Below are positions 6,683 through 15,139 of a stretch of 17,476 bases of DNA, one piece after another. The notes beneath the pieces are model-generated. The model worked only from the letters and a program-made list of their open reading frames with translations, was not told the DNA's origin and ran no database searches. The stretch is taken from assembly GCA_034927775.1 (NCBI GenBank), contig JAYFPL010000025.1, positions 1-17,476 on the forward strand. The letters are read 5' to 3'. Position 1 is the first letter of the stretch. Every line of letters starts with the position of its first letter. Source of the stretch: IOR16 sp034927775. Its GTDB lineage: Bacteria; Bacillota; Clostridia; Peptostreptococcales; Anaerovoracaceae. The position numbers and the translations under genes are program-made.

Positions 6683-7942
6683 TTAAATCAATTCCACTCT
6701 GTGGAAGGTCTTCTTTCCTTTTTTAATTAATATTGCATTGTCTTTGAACATTTCCTTTGTCAATACAAGCTTTTTATCAGTAACCTTTTCATCATCAATG
6801 CTTAATCCACCTTGCTCAATCGTACGGAATCCTTCAGCATTACTTGGAACCAATCCAATTTCCTTTATTAAAGCAACGACACCCATTCCTTCACCTTCAA
6901 AACGAGAAGCTTCCAACTGTGTTGTCGGTACATGTTCCATTGCACCGCCTCCTGCAAATAAAGCTCTTGCTGCAGACTGTGCTTTTTCCGCTTCTGCTTC
7001 TCCATGAACCAGTTTCGTTACCTCATAAGCCAAAATTTCTTTTGCTTGATTGATTTCAGCACCTTCTAAGGAAGATAAGCGTTCCACCTCTTCCATCGGT
7101 AAGAATGTCAACATAGAAAGACACGTATGAACATCCGCATCCTCTACATTTCTCCAGTACTGATAGAATTCATAAGGTGTAGTTTTTTGTGGATTCAGCC
7201 ACAAAGCACCTTTTTGGGTTTTACCCATTTTTACACCTTCGCTGGTTGTCAAAAGGGAGAACGTCATGCCATAAACCTGCTCTCCAAGTTCTCGGCGAAC
7301 CAAATCAACACCGCCCAAAATATTGGACCATTGATCATCTCCGCCAAACTGCATTTTACAACCATATTTCTTATTCAATTCTACAAAGTCATAAGACTGC
7401 ATCAACATATAGTTGAATTCCAAGAAAGAAAGTCCCGTTTCCAGACGCTTTTTGAAGCACTCGGCACGCAACATATTATTTACAGAGAAATGTCTGCCAA
7501 TGTCACGAATAAAATCAATGTAATTTAAATTCCAAAGCCAATCCGCATTATTTACTGCAATTGCTTTGCCATCAGAAAAATCAATGAATTGATTAAACAG
7601 CTTTGTGAATTGATTGCAATTATCCATAACTATTTCTTTTGTCATCATCTGACGCATATCCGTTCTTCCGGAAGGGTCACCGATCATACCGGTGCCGCCG
7701 CCAACCAATACGATTGGTGTATGACCATATTTCTGCATATACATCATGATAATGATTTGCATAAAGTGTCCCACATGCAAGCTGTCTGCAGTCGGATCAA
7801 AACCAATATAAAATTTGATTTTTTCTTTTCCTAAAAGCTCACGAATTTCTTCTTCATGCGTAGTTTGCTTGATAAAGCCTCTTTCCTTAAGGACATCAAA
7901 TACATTTGTATGTTTACTAACGTTATCATCAATCTTGTACAT
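6683..7942 (-). CDS. tyrS: Tyrosyl-tRNA synthetase
   Basis: A class I synthetase that activates tyrosine with ATP and charges tRNA-Tyr in the cytoplasm. From the ATG at 7942 it has 419 residues, normal for bacterial TyrS. The HIGH-type motif is HVGH (56-59) in YIGFDPTADSLHVGH. The tyrosine pocket includes YMLMQSYDF and GGDDQWSNI. The KMSKS loop is KMGKT (238-242). A C-terminal S4-like RNA-binding segment ends the protein (GGLSIDDEKVTDKKLVLTKEM). An in-frame GTG at 7951 would add three residues. I prefer the ATG because AGGTGAT, complementary to the 16S tail, sits 4 bases before it and overlaps the GTG. There is no T-box: only about 76 bases separate it from upp. Confidence 0.96.
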   Translation of the reverse strand: MYKIDDNVSKHTNVFDVLKERGFIKQTTHEEEIRELLGKEKIKFYIGFDPTADSLHVGHFMQIIIMMYMQKYGHTPIVLVGGGTGMIGDPSGRTDMRQMMTKEIVMDNCNQFTKLFNQFIDFSDGKAIAVNNADWLWNLNYIDFIRDIGRHFSVNNMLRAECFKKRLETGLSFLEFNYMLMQSYDFVELNKKYGCKMQFGGDDQWSNILGGVDLVRRELGEQVYGMTFSLLTTSEGVKMGKTQKGALWLNPQKTTPYEFYQYWRNVEDADVHTCLSMLTFLPMEEVERLSSLEGAEINQAKEILAYEVTKLVHGEAEAEKAQSAARALFAGGGAMEHVPTTQLEASRFEGEGMGVVALIKEIGLVPSNAEGFRTIEQGGLSIDDEKVTDKKLVLTKEMFKDNAILIKKGKKTFHRVELI

Positions 7943-8018
7943 ATCTATCACCTATCCTTACATCTTTTGATGTTTTTATTATTATCAAAGCTATTAAAAT
8001 AAAAACAGCCATGCTTTT

Positions 8019-8648
8019 TTATTTTGTACCATATAAACGGTCTCCTGCATCTCCAAGACCGGGAACAATGTAGGCATGTTCATTTAAGTGACTATCTTTT
8101 GCTGCCACGAAAATATCCACATCCGGATGATCATTTTCAATTACAGCAATGCCTTCAGGTGCAGCAATAAGGCACATTAAAGTAATTTTCTTTGCACCTT
8201 TTTCTTTTAAAAGACTGATCGCAGCACTTGCAGATCCCCCCGTTGCAAGCATTGGATCAACTACAAATAACTGACGCTTGTCAATGCCTTCCGGAAGCTT
8301 ACAATAATACTCAACCGGCTGCTTTGTTTCCGGATCACGAAACATTCCGATGTGTCCAACTCTCGCATTTGGTACTAAAGAAAGGAATCCATCTACCATA
8401 CCCAGTCCTGCACGAAGAATCGGAATAATTGCCAAAGATTCTCCTGCCAGCATCTTCATTGATGCCTTACATATAGGTGTCTCCACTTCAACTTCTTCCA
8501 AAGGTAAATTACGAGTTGCCTCATAAGCCATTAAGGTCGCAATTTCTCTTACCAATTCTCTGAAATCCTTTGTTGAGGTTTCCTTATTTCTCATGATTGC
8601 CAACTTATGTTGAATCAGCGGGTGATCAAATACATATACTTTCCCCAT
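8019..8648 (-). CDS. upp: Uracil phosphoribosyltransferase
   Basis: Converts uracil and PRPP to UMP in pyrimidine salvage. 209 residues, the standard length. The PRPP-binding loop VVDPMLATGGSASAAI (about 129-144), the region IPILRAGLGMVDG (about 75-87) and the uracil-binding C-terminus YIVPGLGDAGDRLYGTK are all intact. GGAGGA at 8655-8660 lies 6 bases before ATG 8648. It follows rpiB by 15 bases, the usual Firmicute order rpiB-upp. No strong terminator separates it from tyrS; only a weak AGC/GCT hairpin followed by TTTTT is seen. Confidence 0.97.
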   Translation of the reverse strand: MGKVYVFDHPLIQHKLAIMRNKETSTKDFRELVREIATLMAYEATRNLPLEEVEVETPICKASMKMLAGESLAIIPILRAGLGMVDGFLSLVPNARVGHIGMFRDPETKQPVEYYCKLPEGIDKRQLFVVDPMLATGGSASAAISLLKEKGAKKITLMCLIAAPEGIAVIENDHPDVDIFVAAKDSHLNEHAYIVPGLGDAGDRLYGTK

Positions 8649-8663
8649 TCTTTTTCCTCCGTT

Positions 8664-9095
8664 TTACATCTCGTCCAGCATGTCCACACGTCTTTGATGG
8701 CGTCCGCCCTCAAACTCGGTATCCAGCCAAGTATCGACTATTTTTAATGCCGCTTGGGTTTCTAAAACTCGTCCACCCAAAGCCAAAACATTTGCATTGT
8801 TATGCTTTTTAGTCATTTCAGCCATATATTCATTGGTTGCAATGGCACATCTTATACCATGTACCTTATTTGCCGCCATACTGATGCCAATGCCTGTTCC
8901 GCAGCATACGATACCAAGCTCCGCTTTTTTCGAAGCAACTGCCTCGCCACATGCTTTTCCGAAGGCTGGATAATCCACTGATTCTTCGGAATTTGTTCCC
9001 AGGTCTAATAATTCAAATCCTCTGTCTTTTAAATGCTCTTTTATCTGCTCCTTCAAGGCAAAACCGCCATGATCGCTTGCAAGTGCAATTTTCAT
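8664..9095 (-). CDS. rpiB: Ribose-5-phosphate isomerase B (RpiB/LacAB family)
   Basis: Interconverts ribose 5-phosphate and ribulose 5-phosphate in the pentose phosphate pathway. 143 residues. Family features seen are the N-terminal SDHGG (7-11), catalytic cysteine C65 in CCGTGIG (64-70), H98-N99 in KKHNNANVLALGGR, and a C-terminal arginine cluster (GGRHQRRVDML) that binds phosphate. Ribosome site GGAGGA at 9101-9106 overlaps the stop codon of the upstream Sua5 gene, so translation is coupled. Some RpiB-family enzymes act on other aldose phosphates (allose, galactose), but the neighbourhood matches the housekeeping isomerase. Confidence 0.94.
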   Translation of the reverse strand: MKIALASDHGGFALKEQIKEHLKDRGFELLDLGTNSEESVDYPAFGKACGEAVASKKAELGIVCCGTGIGISMAANKVHGIRCAIATNEYMAEMTKKHNNANVLALGGRVLETQAALKIVDTWLDTEFEGGRHQRRVDMLDEM

Positions 9096-9105
9096 ACTTT
9101 TCCTC

Positions 9106-10134
9106 CTAAACGTGAATAATGTGGTATCCTGCAGATTTCCACATACGGTTCATAATTGCAAATCCCACCGAATTTTTATCACTTAACGCCCCAGCTAAAA
9201 TTAAATCAACATGATTTTCATCCATCTCACGTAACTTAGAGAAAAAATCATGCGCAGCTTGTTCAAAACCATTTTCTTCAAACAAAATAATCCCTACTCT
9301 GCTACCGTGCTTTTCTTTCTCCTCTGCGATACGCTTTATTTCTTCTTTTACACGGCCGTGTTCGCCCTGTAAAATAATCATTTCGGCCTTAGGCGCATAG
9401 TGTTTATACTTCATGCCGGGTGCCTTAGGAGCTGGTGCTGCTTCCTCACTGACATCTCTAGGTCTATGAATCAACAATGCAGGATCCAAAACAACCTTCC
9501 CTTCGGTTACCCGACCGATTTGCTCCGGAGTCAAGATTCCCGGCCTTAACACCATTGGAATCTCTCCGGTCATATCTAATACGGTCGATTCGATACCCAC
9601 TCTACAAGGTTCTCCCTGCAAAATCACATCAATCGCTCCGTTTAAATCTTGGTATACGTGCTCCCACTTTGTTGGGCTTGGTTTACCCGAAAGGTTTGCA
9701 CTTGGTGCTGCTATAGGACAGCCGGACTCACGAATCAAAGCAAGCGCAACCGGATTATCCGGCATTCGTACTGCCACAGTATCTAAGCCTCCGGTAGTCT
9801 TATCCGGCACCGTTTCTTTTTTCTGAAAAATCATAGTCAAAGGGCCTGGCCAAAAAGCTTTCATCAACTTCTTCGCCGCGTCCGGCACGACATCGGTGAG
9901 TCGTGCCAGGTCTTCCTCCTCCGCAATATGAACAATGAGCGGATTGTCGGAAGGCCTCCCTTTTGCTGCATATATTTTCTCGGCGGCCTTTGGATTCATC
10001 GCATCTGCACCAAGGCCATATACCGTTTCTGTCGGAAAGGCCACCAAACCACCGGCACGCAAAAGGGACGCGGCTTCTTTCAGCTGCGCTTTTGCATTTT
10101 CTAAATCCGTTACATCAAATAGTTTGGTCTCCAT
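9106..10134 (-). CDS. L-threonylcarbamoyladenylate synthase (Sua5 type)
   Basis: Makes threonylcarbamoyl-AMP from threonine, bicarbonate and ATP for the t6A37 modification of ANN-decoding tRNAs. The YrdC domain (about 10-205) has FPTETVYGLGADA, KGRPSDNPLIVHI and SANLSGKPSPT. A C-terminal Sua5 domain (about 235-342, opening APGMKYKHYAPKA) makes it the long Sua5 form rather than short TsaC. Two in-frame ATGs exist. The one at 10146 has no ribosome site. The one at 10134 has GGAG 6-7 bases upstream, so I place the start there (342 residues instead of 346). It sits between prfA and rpiB as in many Firmicutes. In B. subtilis the homologous ywlC lies close to prfA. Confidence 0.94.
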   Translation of the reverse strand: METKLFDVTDLENAKAQLKEAASLLRAGGLVAFPTETVYGLGADAMNPKAAEKIYAAKGRPSDNPLIVHIAEEEDLARLTDVVPDAAKKLMKAFWPGPLTMIFQKKETVPDKTTGGLDTVAVRMPDNPVALALIRESGCPIAAPSANLSGKPSPTKWEHVYQDLNGAIDVILQGEPCRVGIESTVLDMTGEIPMVLRPGILTPEQIGRVTEGKVVLDPALLIHRPRDVSEEAAPAPKAPGMKYKHYAPKAEMIILQGEHGRVKEEIKRIAEEKEKHGSRVGIILFEENGFEQAAHDFFSKLREMDENHVDLILAGALSDKNSVGFAIMNRMWKSAGYHIIHV

Positions 10135-10157
10135 TATTATCTCCATTATAAAAATTA

Positions 10158-11225
10158 TTAATAATTTTTCATTTTTTCGGCTTGTTCCGTTGTAACTAAT
10201 CCATCAACGATTTCATCGATTTCTCCATCAAGGAAGTTGTCCAACTTATAAATTGTCATACCAATTCGATGATCGGATACACGACCCTGCGGGAAATTAT
10301 AGGTACGAATACGTTCACTTCTGTCTCCGCTTCCTACTTGACTTTTACGCGCTGCAGCTTCCTCTGCTTGCTTTGCCTTCATTTCCATATCGTAAAGTCT
10401 TGCCTTTAAAACTTTAAATGCTTTTTCTTTATTTTTAATCTGAGACTTTTCATCCTGACAAGTTACTACAAGTCCGCTCGGCATATGCGTCAAACGTACC
10501 GCGGAATCTGTTGTATTTACACATTGTCCCCCGTTACCAGATGAACGATACACGTCAACACGTACATCATTTGGATTCACTTCTACTGCAACGTCATCGA
10601 CTTCCGGAAGTACCGCTACGGTTGCCGCAGAGGTGTGCACTCTTCCATTGGATTCTGTCTCAGGTACACGCTGTACACGATGTACCCCGCTCTCATACTT
10701 CAATCTGGAATAAGCGCCCTTACCCTTAATGATGATAACGGCTTCTTTGATTCCTCCGATGTCTGTATCGTTGAGATCCATCAATTCTACCTTCCAGCCT
10801 CGACGTTCTGCATAACGAGTGTACATACGCAAAAGTTCCGCGCCAAAAAGCGCAGCTTCATCACCGCCGGTTCCGGCACGTACTTCTAAAATAACATTCT
10901 TTTCATCGTTCGGGTCCTTTGGCAATAGAAGGATACGCAGCTCATCGCTTATGCTTTCTTCTTTTTCCTCCAAATCCGACAATTCCATTTTTGCCATTTC
11001 ACGCATTTCTTCGTCCAAACCGCTTTCGGTCAGCATTTCCTTCGTAGCCTGTAAATCCTCACTGACCTTCTTCAATTCTTTGTATTTGTTTACAATCGGT
11101 TCCATTTCGCTCATCTCTTTGATGTGCTTTTGCCAAACAGCTTGGTTATTGATCACATCCGGGTCTGAAACCTTGAGACTGAGCTCCTCATATTTTTCTT
11201 CAATAAATTTTAATTTATCGTACAT
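10158..11225 (-). CDS. prfA: Peptide chain release factor 1
   Basis: Recognises UAA and UAG and triggers peptide release. 355 residues: N-terminal coiled-coil (about 1-100), the codon-reading PxT motif as PET (188-190) in RVQRVPETES, and the catalytic GGQ (232-234) in RSSGNGGQCVNTTDSAVR. The residue after GGQ is Cys where many RF1 proteins have His; I believe this is common in Clostridia. Q234 is the predicted target of the PrmC methylase encoded nearby. AGGAGTGA lies 6-7 bases before ATG 11225. The 77-base gap after the rpmE terminator contains an extended -10-like TGGTAAAAT and a TATAAA, so a separate weak promoter is possible. Confidence 0.97.
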   Translation of the reverse strand: MYDKLKFIEEKYEELSLKVSDPDVINNQAVWQKHIKEMSEMEPIVNKYKELKKVSEDLQATKEMLTESGLDEEMREMAKMELSDLEEKEESISDELRILLLPKDPNDEKNVILEVRAGTGGDEAALFGAELLRMYTRYAERRGWKVELMDLNDTDIGGIKEAVIIIKGKGAYSRLKYESGVHRVQRVPETESNGRVHTSAATVAVLPEVDDVAVEVNPNDVRVDVYRSSGNGGQCVNTTDSAVRLTHMPSGLVVTCQDEKSQIKNKEKAFKVLKARLYDMEMKAKQAEEAAARKSQVGSGDRSERIRTYNFPQGRVSDHRIGMTIYKLDNFLDGEIDEIVDGLVTTEQAEKMKNY

Positions 11226-11302
11226 TTATAGTCACTCCTACATAATAGTATTTTTTCGAGTTTCTTGATTTATATCTGAACTATTTTACCACAAAAAGGC
11301 TT

Positions 11303-11339
11303 AAAAAAAAACCTGAAATCGAGATTTCCAGGTTTTTTT
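11303..11339. terminator. Terminator after rpmE
   Basis: On the minus strand AAACCT, a one-base bulge, GAAAT, loop CTCG, ATTTC, AGGTTT, followed by further T residues. It starts 5 bases after the rpmE stop. A-rich and T-rich flanks on both sides make it potentially bidirectional. It makes rpmE largely independent of prfA. Confidence 0.85.
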
Positions 11340-11343
11340 GTTG

Positions 11344-11544
11344 TTATTCGATATTGAACTTTTTCTTGAATTTTTCCACACGTCCGCCTCGATTGATGAA
11401 CTTTTGCTGTCCCGTAAAGAACGGATGGCAAGCAGAGCATACATCTAATCTAAGTTCCTCTTTCGTTGACTTAGTAACAAATGTGTTCCCACATGCACAT
11501 GTTACGGTGCATTCCTTGTAATCTGGATGAATTCCTTCTCTCAT
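11344..11544 (-). CDS. rpmE: Large ribosomal subunit protein bL31 (zinc-binding form)
   Basis: A 66-residue protein (numbered from ATG 11544) matching L31: REGIHPDYKE at the N-terminus and HPFFTGQQKFINRGGRVEKF towards the C-terminus. The zinc ligands are present as CAC (16 and 18) and CSAC (36 and 39), so this is the C+ type that requires zinc, not the zinc-free paralogue made in zinc starvation. An in-frame GTG at 11553 would add three residues. ATG 11544 is preferred because GAGGTG lies 6 bases before it and would overlap that GTG. It lies between prmC and prfA, whereas rpmE usually follows rho directly, and it has its own promoter, leader and terminator. Confidence 0.96.
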   Translation of the reverse strand: MREGIHPDYKECTVTCACGNTFVTKSTKEELRLDVCSACHPFFTGQQKFINRGGRVEKFKKKFNIE

Positions 11545-11564
11545 GCTTTTCACCTCTTTCCTGC

Positions 11565-11584
11565 GTTTTCACTCACGTGAAAAC
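11565..11584 (-). promoter_or_regulatory. Perfect hairpin in the rpmE leader
   Basis: GTTTTCAC and GTGAAAAC form an 8-base perfect inverted repeat with a 4-base loop, 20 bases upstream of the rpmE ATG and just before its ribosome site (GAGGTG). The whole leader from the predicted start near 11638 is about 95 bases and contains other short self-complementary stretches (ATAGA/TCTAT). L31 leaders that bind the protein are known in Firmicutes. This is a candidate only; a DNA operator is the alternative. Confidence 0.35.
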
Positions 11585-11644
11585 AATATTATCTATTTGC
11601 CATATCTGTCATAGATACGATTCTCTATACACGATAGCTATTAC

Positions 11645-11673
11645 ATATTAGCACAAGTGTCGGTTTGTAGCAA
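11645..11673 (-). promoter_or_regulatory. SigmaA promoter of rpmE
   Basis: On the minus strand TTGCTA (11673-11668), a 17-base spacer, then TAATAT (11650-11645) preceded by TGC, which gives an extended -10. Expected start near 11638. It begins 21 bases after the prmC stop. Confidence 0.6.
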
Positions 11674-11694
11674 GTATTTTTTTAATTTTGTCGA

Positions 11695-12591
11695 TTATTT
11701 CCTTATATTTGCCCACACTATACGATCTTTGCCTGCTAAATCTTTTACTACGCCAGTATCTTCAAAATCACCGCTGTCTTCCAACAGTCGTCTCACGGAT
11801 TCGGCTTGATCATGACCGATTTCAAGAAGCAAAAGACCGCCTTTTTTTAAATACGCCCCCGCGTCTTTCGCGATACGTCGATAAAAGTCAAGCCCATCCT
11901 CACCGCCATCCAAAGCCATCATTGGCTCAAAAAGTGCAACTTCCCGCTGTAGTGTTGGGATAACATCACTGCGTATGTAGGGCGGATTTGATACAATTAA
12001 ATCAAATTGTTTTTTGCCCTTTCCTTTTTTATTTTTCGGAAATACTTCAAACAAATCACCTTGTACAAAAGTAATTCCTTTTGCAGGACGATATCCTGAC
12101 GCATTTTCCTTTGCAACCAAAAGAGCTTTTTCACTGTAATCTGATGCGATAATTTTCACTTTAATGGACTCTAAATAATAGGCCAGACAGATTGCAATCG
12201 CCCCACTGCCACAGCATAAATCTAATATTTCAAATCCACCCAAAGGCATCTTTGTTTTTTTTAAGTAATCCAGTGCCATCTCCACAAGGGTTTCTGTATC
12301 CTGTCTTGGAATCAATACATCTTCATTGACTGCAAAACGCAAACCCATAAATTCCTGACTGCCTAATATATATTGCAACGGCTTTCCGGATGCACGCGTG
12401 TCAATTAATTCAAAATAACGCTCACACCTTCGATCATCCAAATCATCTCCAACGTGACTAAATAAAAAGCTTCGATCCTTCTGCAATAAGTCACAAAGCA
12501 GAAGTTCTGCATCCAATCTCGCATCCATACAAGAAGCATCCGAGAGTCTTCTTTCGGCAACCGCCAATAATTCCTTGATCATTAAACCCAT
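11695..12591 (-). CDS. prmC: Release factor glutamine N5-methyltransferase
   Basis: Methylates the GGQ glutamine of RF1 and RF2 using S-adenosylmethionine. 298 residues: a helical N-terminal substrate-binding domain (about 1-85, with GKPLQYILGSQEFMGL), then IPRQDTE (94-100), SAM motif I DLCCGSGAIAI (124-134) and the catalytic NPPY (202-205) in IVSNPPYIRSDV. ATG 12591 is 3 bases after the DUF1385 stop. GAGGTGAG lies about 10 bases upstream, at the end of that gene. A second ATG at 12582 is too far from it. A Lys/Gly-rich insertion (KNKKGKGKKQF, about 186-196) precedes the catalytic motif. Confidence 0.95.
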   Translation of the reverse strand: MGLMIKELLAVAERRLSDASCMDARLDAELLLCDLLQKDRSFLFSHVGDDLDDRRCERYFELIDTRASGKPLQYILGSQEFMGLRFAVNEDVLIPRQDTETLVEMALDYLKKTKMPLGGFEILDLCCGSGAIAICLAYYLESIKVKIIASDYSEKALLVAKENASGYRPAKGITFVQGDLFEVFPKNKKGKGKKQFDLIVSNPPYIRSDVIPTLQREVALFEPMMALDGGEDGLDFYRRIAKDAGAYLKKGGLLLLEIGHDQAESVRRLLEDSGDFEDTGVVKDLAGKDRIVWANIRK

Positions 12592-12594
12592 CTT

Positions 12595-13650
12595 TTATCT
12601 CTCACCTCTGCCTGCTTCTTCGTCATTGGGCTTTTCTATTTCTTTATTTGTTGCTTCTTCTATTTCTGCAAAAATACCATCCGAGCCACATTCTGCAACA
12701 TATGCACGCGGTTCCTCTTCTTTCAGTACTTCCTTCATCGCTGCAATCGCAACCTCAAGCTGTTCATTGCTTGGTGTCTTTGTCGTTAATTTTTGTAGAA
12801 GCAATCCCGGTACACTTAATACTTTTACAATCCAAGAATCGCTTCTGCCTGCCCATTGCAATAGTTCATAGGATAACCCAGCTACAACAGGAATCAAAAG
12901 TAATCTCGATCCGATTCGCATCATCAAATTAGGCCATCCTAAAAGTGAAAACAACAATAAACTGATTACCATAACAAACATTAAAAAACTTGTTCCGCAT
13001 CTCGGATGAAGGGTTTCAAACTGCTGTGCATTCTCCGGTGTCAATTCTAGTTTGTTTTCATAGCAATGGATCGTCTTATGTTCTGCTCCATGATATTGAA
13101 ATACTTTTTTTATATCTTCCATCTTTGAAATTGCCGCAATATATATTACAAACATTAAAATACGAACAACACCTTCAATAAGGTTCAATGCAATTTCATT
13201 CGTCGTGAAATATTTACAAGCACTTACCAGAGCAGTTGGTAAAATAATAAAAACACCCACTGTGAAAACAATTGCAAGCACGACAGAAAAGTAAAGCATT
13301 GCATTGAGTGCACCCTTTTCTCCAAATCGCTTTTCCAGCCACAGCGTCATCTTATCCTTTTCATAAACATTTTCTGTGTCAAAATGCTCCAGCATTTCTG
13401 CCGAATACAGTAAAATGATTGTACCCGTTACCAAAGAATCCACAAAAGCAACGACACCCCGTACAATGGGCACCTTCTTCCATTTGCTTGGTTTTTTCAA
13501 TGGTTCTACTTTCATATGCATTCCGCCATCGGGTTTTCGAAGAACAGTAGCAATGCGATCCTTTCCACGCATCATAATGCCTTCCAGAATTGCCTGTCCC
13601 CCTACTTTCGTCGGAGATGCATTTTTTATAAAAATTTTACTGAAATCCAT
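12595..13650 (-). CDS. DUF1385 (YqhQ-like) polytopic membrane protein
   Basis: 351 residues. It opens with the DUF1385 hallmark PTKVGGQAILEGIMMRG (13-29). Four or more hydrophobic segments follow (about 65-83, 118-145, 158-175, 220-245). Conserved polar motifs are YHGAEHKTIHCYEN (186-199) and HPRCGTSF (215-222), which resemble a metal site: three His and a Cys lie close together. The acidic C-terminal tail (about 310-351, EEEPRAYVAE to DEEAGRGER) is cytoplasmic-looking. The molecular function of the family is not established. It is recurrently found beside rho, rpmE, prmC and prfA in Clostridia. AGAGGA lies about 6 bases before ATG 13650, and the gap to rho is 11 bases. Confidence 0.88.
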   Translation of the reverse strand: MDFSKIFIKNASPTKVGGQAILEGIMMRGKDRIATVLRKPDGGMHMKVEPLKKPSKWKKVPIVRGVVAFVDSLVTGTIILLYSAEMLEHFDTENVYEKDKMTLWLEKRFGEKGALNAMLYFSVVLAIVFTVGVFIILPTALVSACKYFTTNEIALNLIEGVVRILMFVIYIAAISKMEDIKKVFQYHGAEHKTIHCYENKLELTPENAQQFETLHPRCGTSFLMFVMVISLLLFSLLGWPNLMMRIGSRLLLIPVVAGLSYELLQWAGRSDSWIVKVLSVPGLLLQKLTTKTPSNEQLEVAIAAMKEVLKEEEPRAYVAECGSDGIFAEIEEATNKEIEKPNDEEAGRGER

Positions 13651-13661
13651 AGTATTCCTCT

Positions 13662-15137
13662 TTAACGATCCAAACGACCGTTTATCTGGTTTTGATTATC
13701 CTCTAATTGAATTTTTTTCAAAACTTGTATAAAATCTTCATTATTTTTTGTATGAGTCAATTGATCGATGATTCTTTCTGTAACCTCTTGGGTACCGATA
13801 TTGGCCATAGCACGCCGCATAATCCAAACTGCTTCCATCTCCTCTTGTGACATAAGCAAATCTTCTCTGCGTGTTCCGGATTTATTTAAATTAATTGCCG
13901 GGAAGATTCTTTTTTCCGATAACTTACGATCCAAATGCAGTTCCATATTACCCGTACCTTTGAATTCTTCAAAGATTACATCATCCATACGACTTCCGGT
14001 TTCCACTAATGCCGTTGCCAGAATTGTAATGCTTCCGCCTTCTTCCATGTTACGAGCTGCACCAAAAAACTTTTTTGGTTTATGCAGGGCTCCCGGATCA
14101 AGACCACCGGATAAAGTTCTACCGGAAGCAGGAACAACAAGATTATACGCTCTTGCCAAACGAGTGATGCTATCCAATAAAATGACAACATCTCTCCCAT
14201 GCTCAACCAGACGCTGTGCTCTTGCTAAAACCATCTCTGCAACCTTTACATGGTTTGCCGGCAGTTCATCAAACGTAGAATAAATAACCTCACCCTTAAT
14301 CGAACGCTGCATATCGGTTACTTCCTCCGGACGTTCGTCAACCAAAAGAACAATCAACTCAACCTCAGGATATTTTTTCTCGATGTTGTTTGCCACCTTC
14401 TTTAAAAGCACAGTTTTCCCAGCTTTTGGCGGAGCAACAATCAATCCTCTTTGTCCTTTTCCAATTGGAGCAACCAAATCAATAAGGCGCATTGACAAAT
14501 CTCTTCCATCCTCAAGACTCATACGCTTATTAGGAAAAATCGGTGTTAAATCATCAAAATCAGGTCTGCGTATTGCTACACCCGGCTCATCTCTATTGAC
14601 TTCTTTTACATAAAGAAGTGCACCAAATTTTTCACCCTCGTTCGGTTTTCTGGTAATGCCCCTGATTTTATCTCCCTTTTTCAAATTAAAACGACGAATT
14701 TGCGAAGGGGATACATAAACATCACGATCGCTGGTCAAAAAGTTATGAAAACGTAAAAAACCAAACCCACCCTCTGCAATGTCTAAAATTCCTTCTACTT
14801 CCGGGCGTTCCTCTTGCGAATAAGTTCGTTCTTTTTTTGTGGGAGCGCTTTCTTTTTGTTCTTCCTGTTCTTTTTCTTCCTTTTTTTCTTTTGATTTTTG
14901 AATATTTTGTTCTGTTGTTTCAGCCTTTTTTTCTGCGACTTCAGCCTTCTGCTTTACAATATGCTCTGAATTTTCCTCTGTTTTAACCGAGCTTTTTTCG
15001 TCGAAATGCATTATTTCCTCTAAAAGCTCTGCCTTTTTCATCTTTTCAAATCCAGTAATTTTCATATGTCGTGCAATTTCACGTAGTTCGGCTACTTTCT
15101 TCGTTTTAAGAAGAGCCGCATCCATTTTTTCACTCAT
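13662..15137 (-). CDS. rho: Transcription termination factor Rho
   Basis: A hexameric RNA-dependent ATPase that terminates untranslated transcripts. 491 residues, longer than the E. coli protein (419). Order: Rho_N helical domain (about 5-45), a Lys/Glu/Gln-rich linker (about 47-110), cold-shock RNA-binding domain (about 112-180, GILDIAEGGFGFLR), then the RecA-like motor with Walker A APPKAGKT (235-242), LLVDERPEEVTDM (264-276), Walker B VVILLDSITRLARAYN (317-332) and the Q/R-loop region LSGGLDPGALHKPK. ATG 15137 is 2 bases after the glpX stop, and its GGGAG ribosome site is within the glpX 3' end. The glpX-rho pairing is also known in Bacillus. Confidence 0.97.
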   Translation of the reverse strand: MSEKMDAALLKTKKVAELREIARHMKITGFEKMKKAELLEEIMHFDEKSSVKTEENSEHIVKQKAEVAEKKAETTEQNIQKSKEKKEEKEQEEQKESAPTKKERTYSQEERPEVEGILDIAEGGFGFLRFHNFLTSDRDVYVSPSQIRRFNLKKGDKIRGITRKPNEGEKFGALLYVKEVNRDEPGVAIRRPDFDDLTPIFPNKRMSLEDGRDLSMRLIDLVAPIGKGQRGLIVAPPKAGKTVLLKKVANNIEKKYPEVELIVLLVDERPEEVTDMQRSIKGEVIYSTFDELPANHVKVAEMVLARAQRLVEHGRDVVILLDSITRLARAYNLVVPASGRTLSGGLDPGALHKPKKFFGAARNMEEGGSITILATALVETGSRMDDVIFEEFKGTGNMELHLDRKLSEKRIFPAINLNKSGTRREDLLMSQEEMEAVWIMRRAMANIGTQEVTERIIDQLTHTKNNEDFIQVLKKIQLEDNQNQINGRLDR

Positions 15138-15139
15138 GT

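Noticed and set aside
7127..7528. 133-codon plus-strand frame inside tyrS
   Set aside because: Antisense to conserved TyrS sequence; no ribosome site or domain.
7943..8018. T-box leader for tyrS
   Set aside because: The gap to upp is only about 76 bases, with no T-box sequence, specifier stem or antiterminator. The short CATC-AAAA-GATG hairpin is too small.
13768..14283. Long open frame on the plus strand (171 codons) inside rho
   Set aside because: It is antisense to the conserved motor domain of rho, has no ribosome site and no recognisable protein features; a codon-bias shadow.
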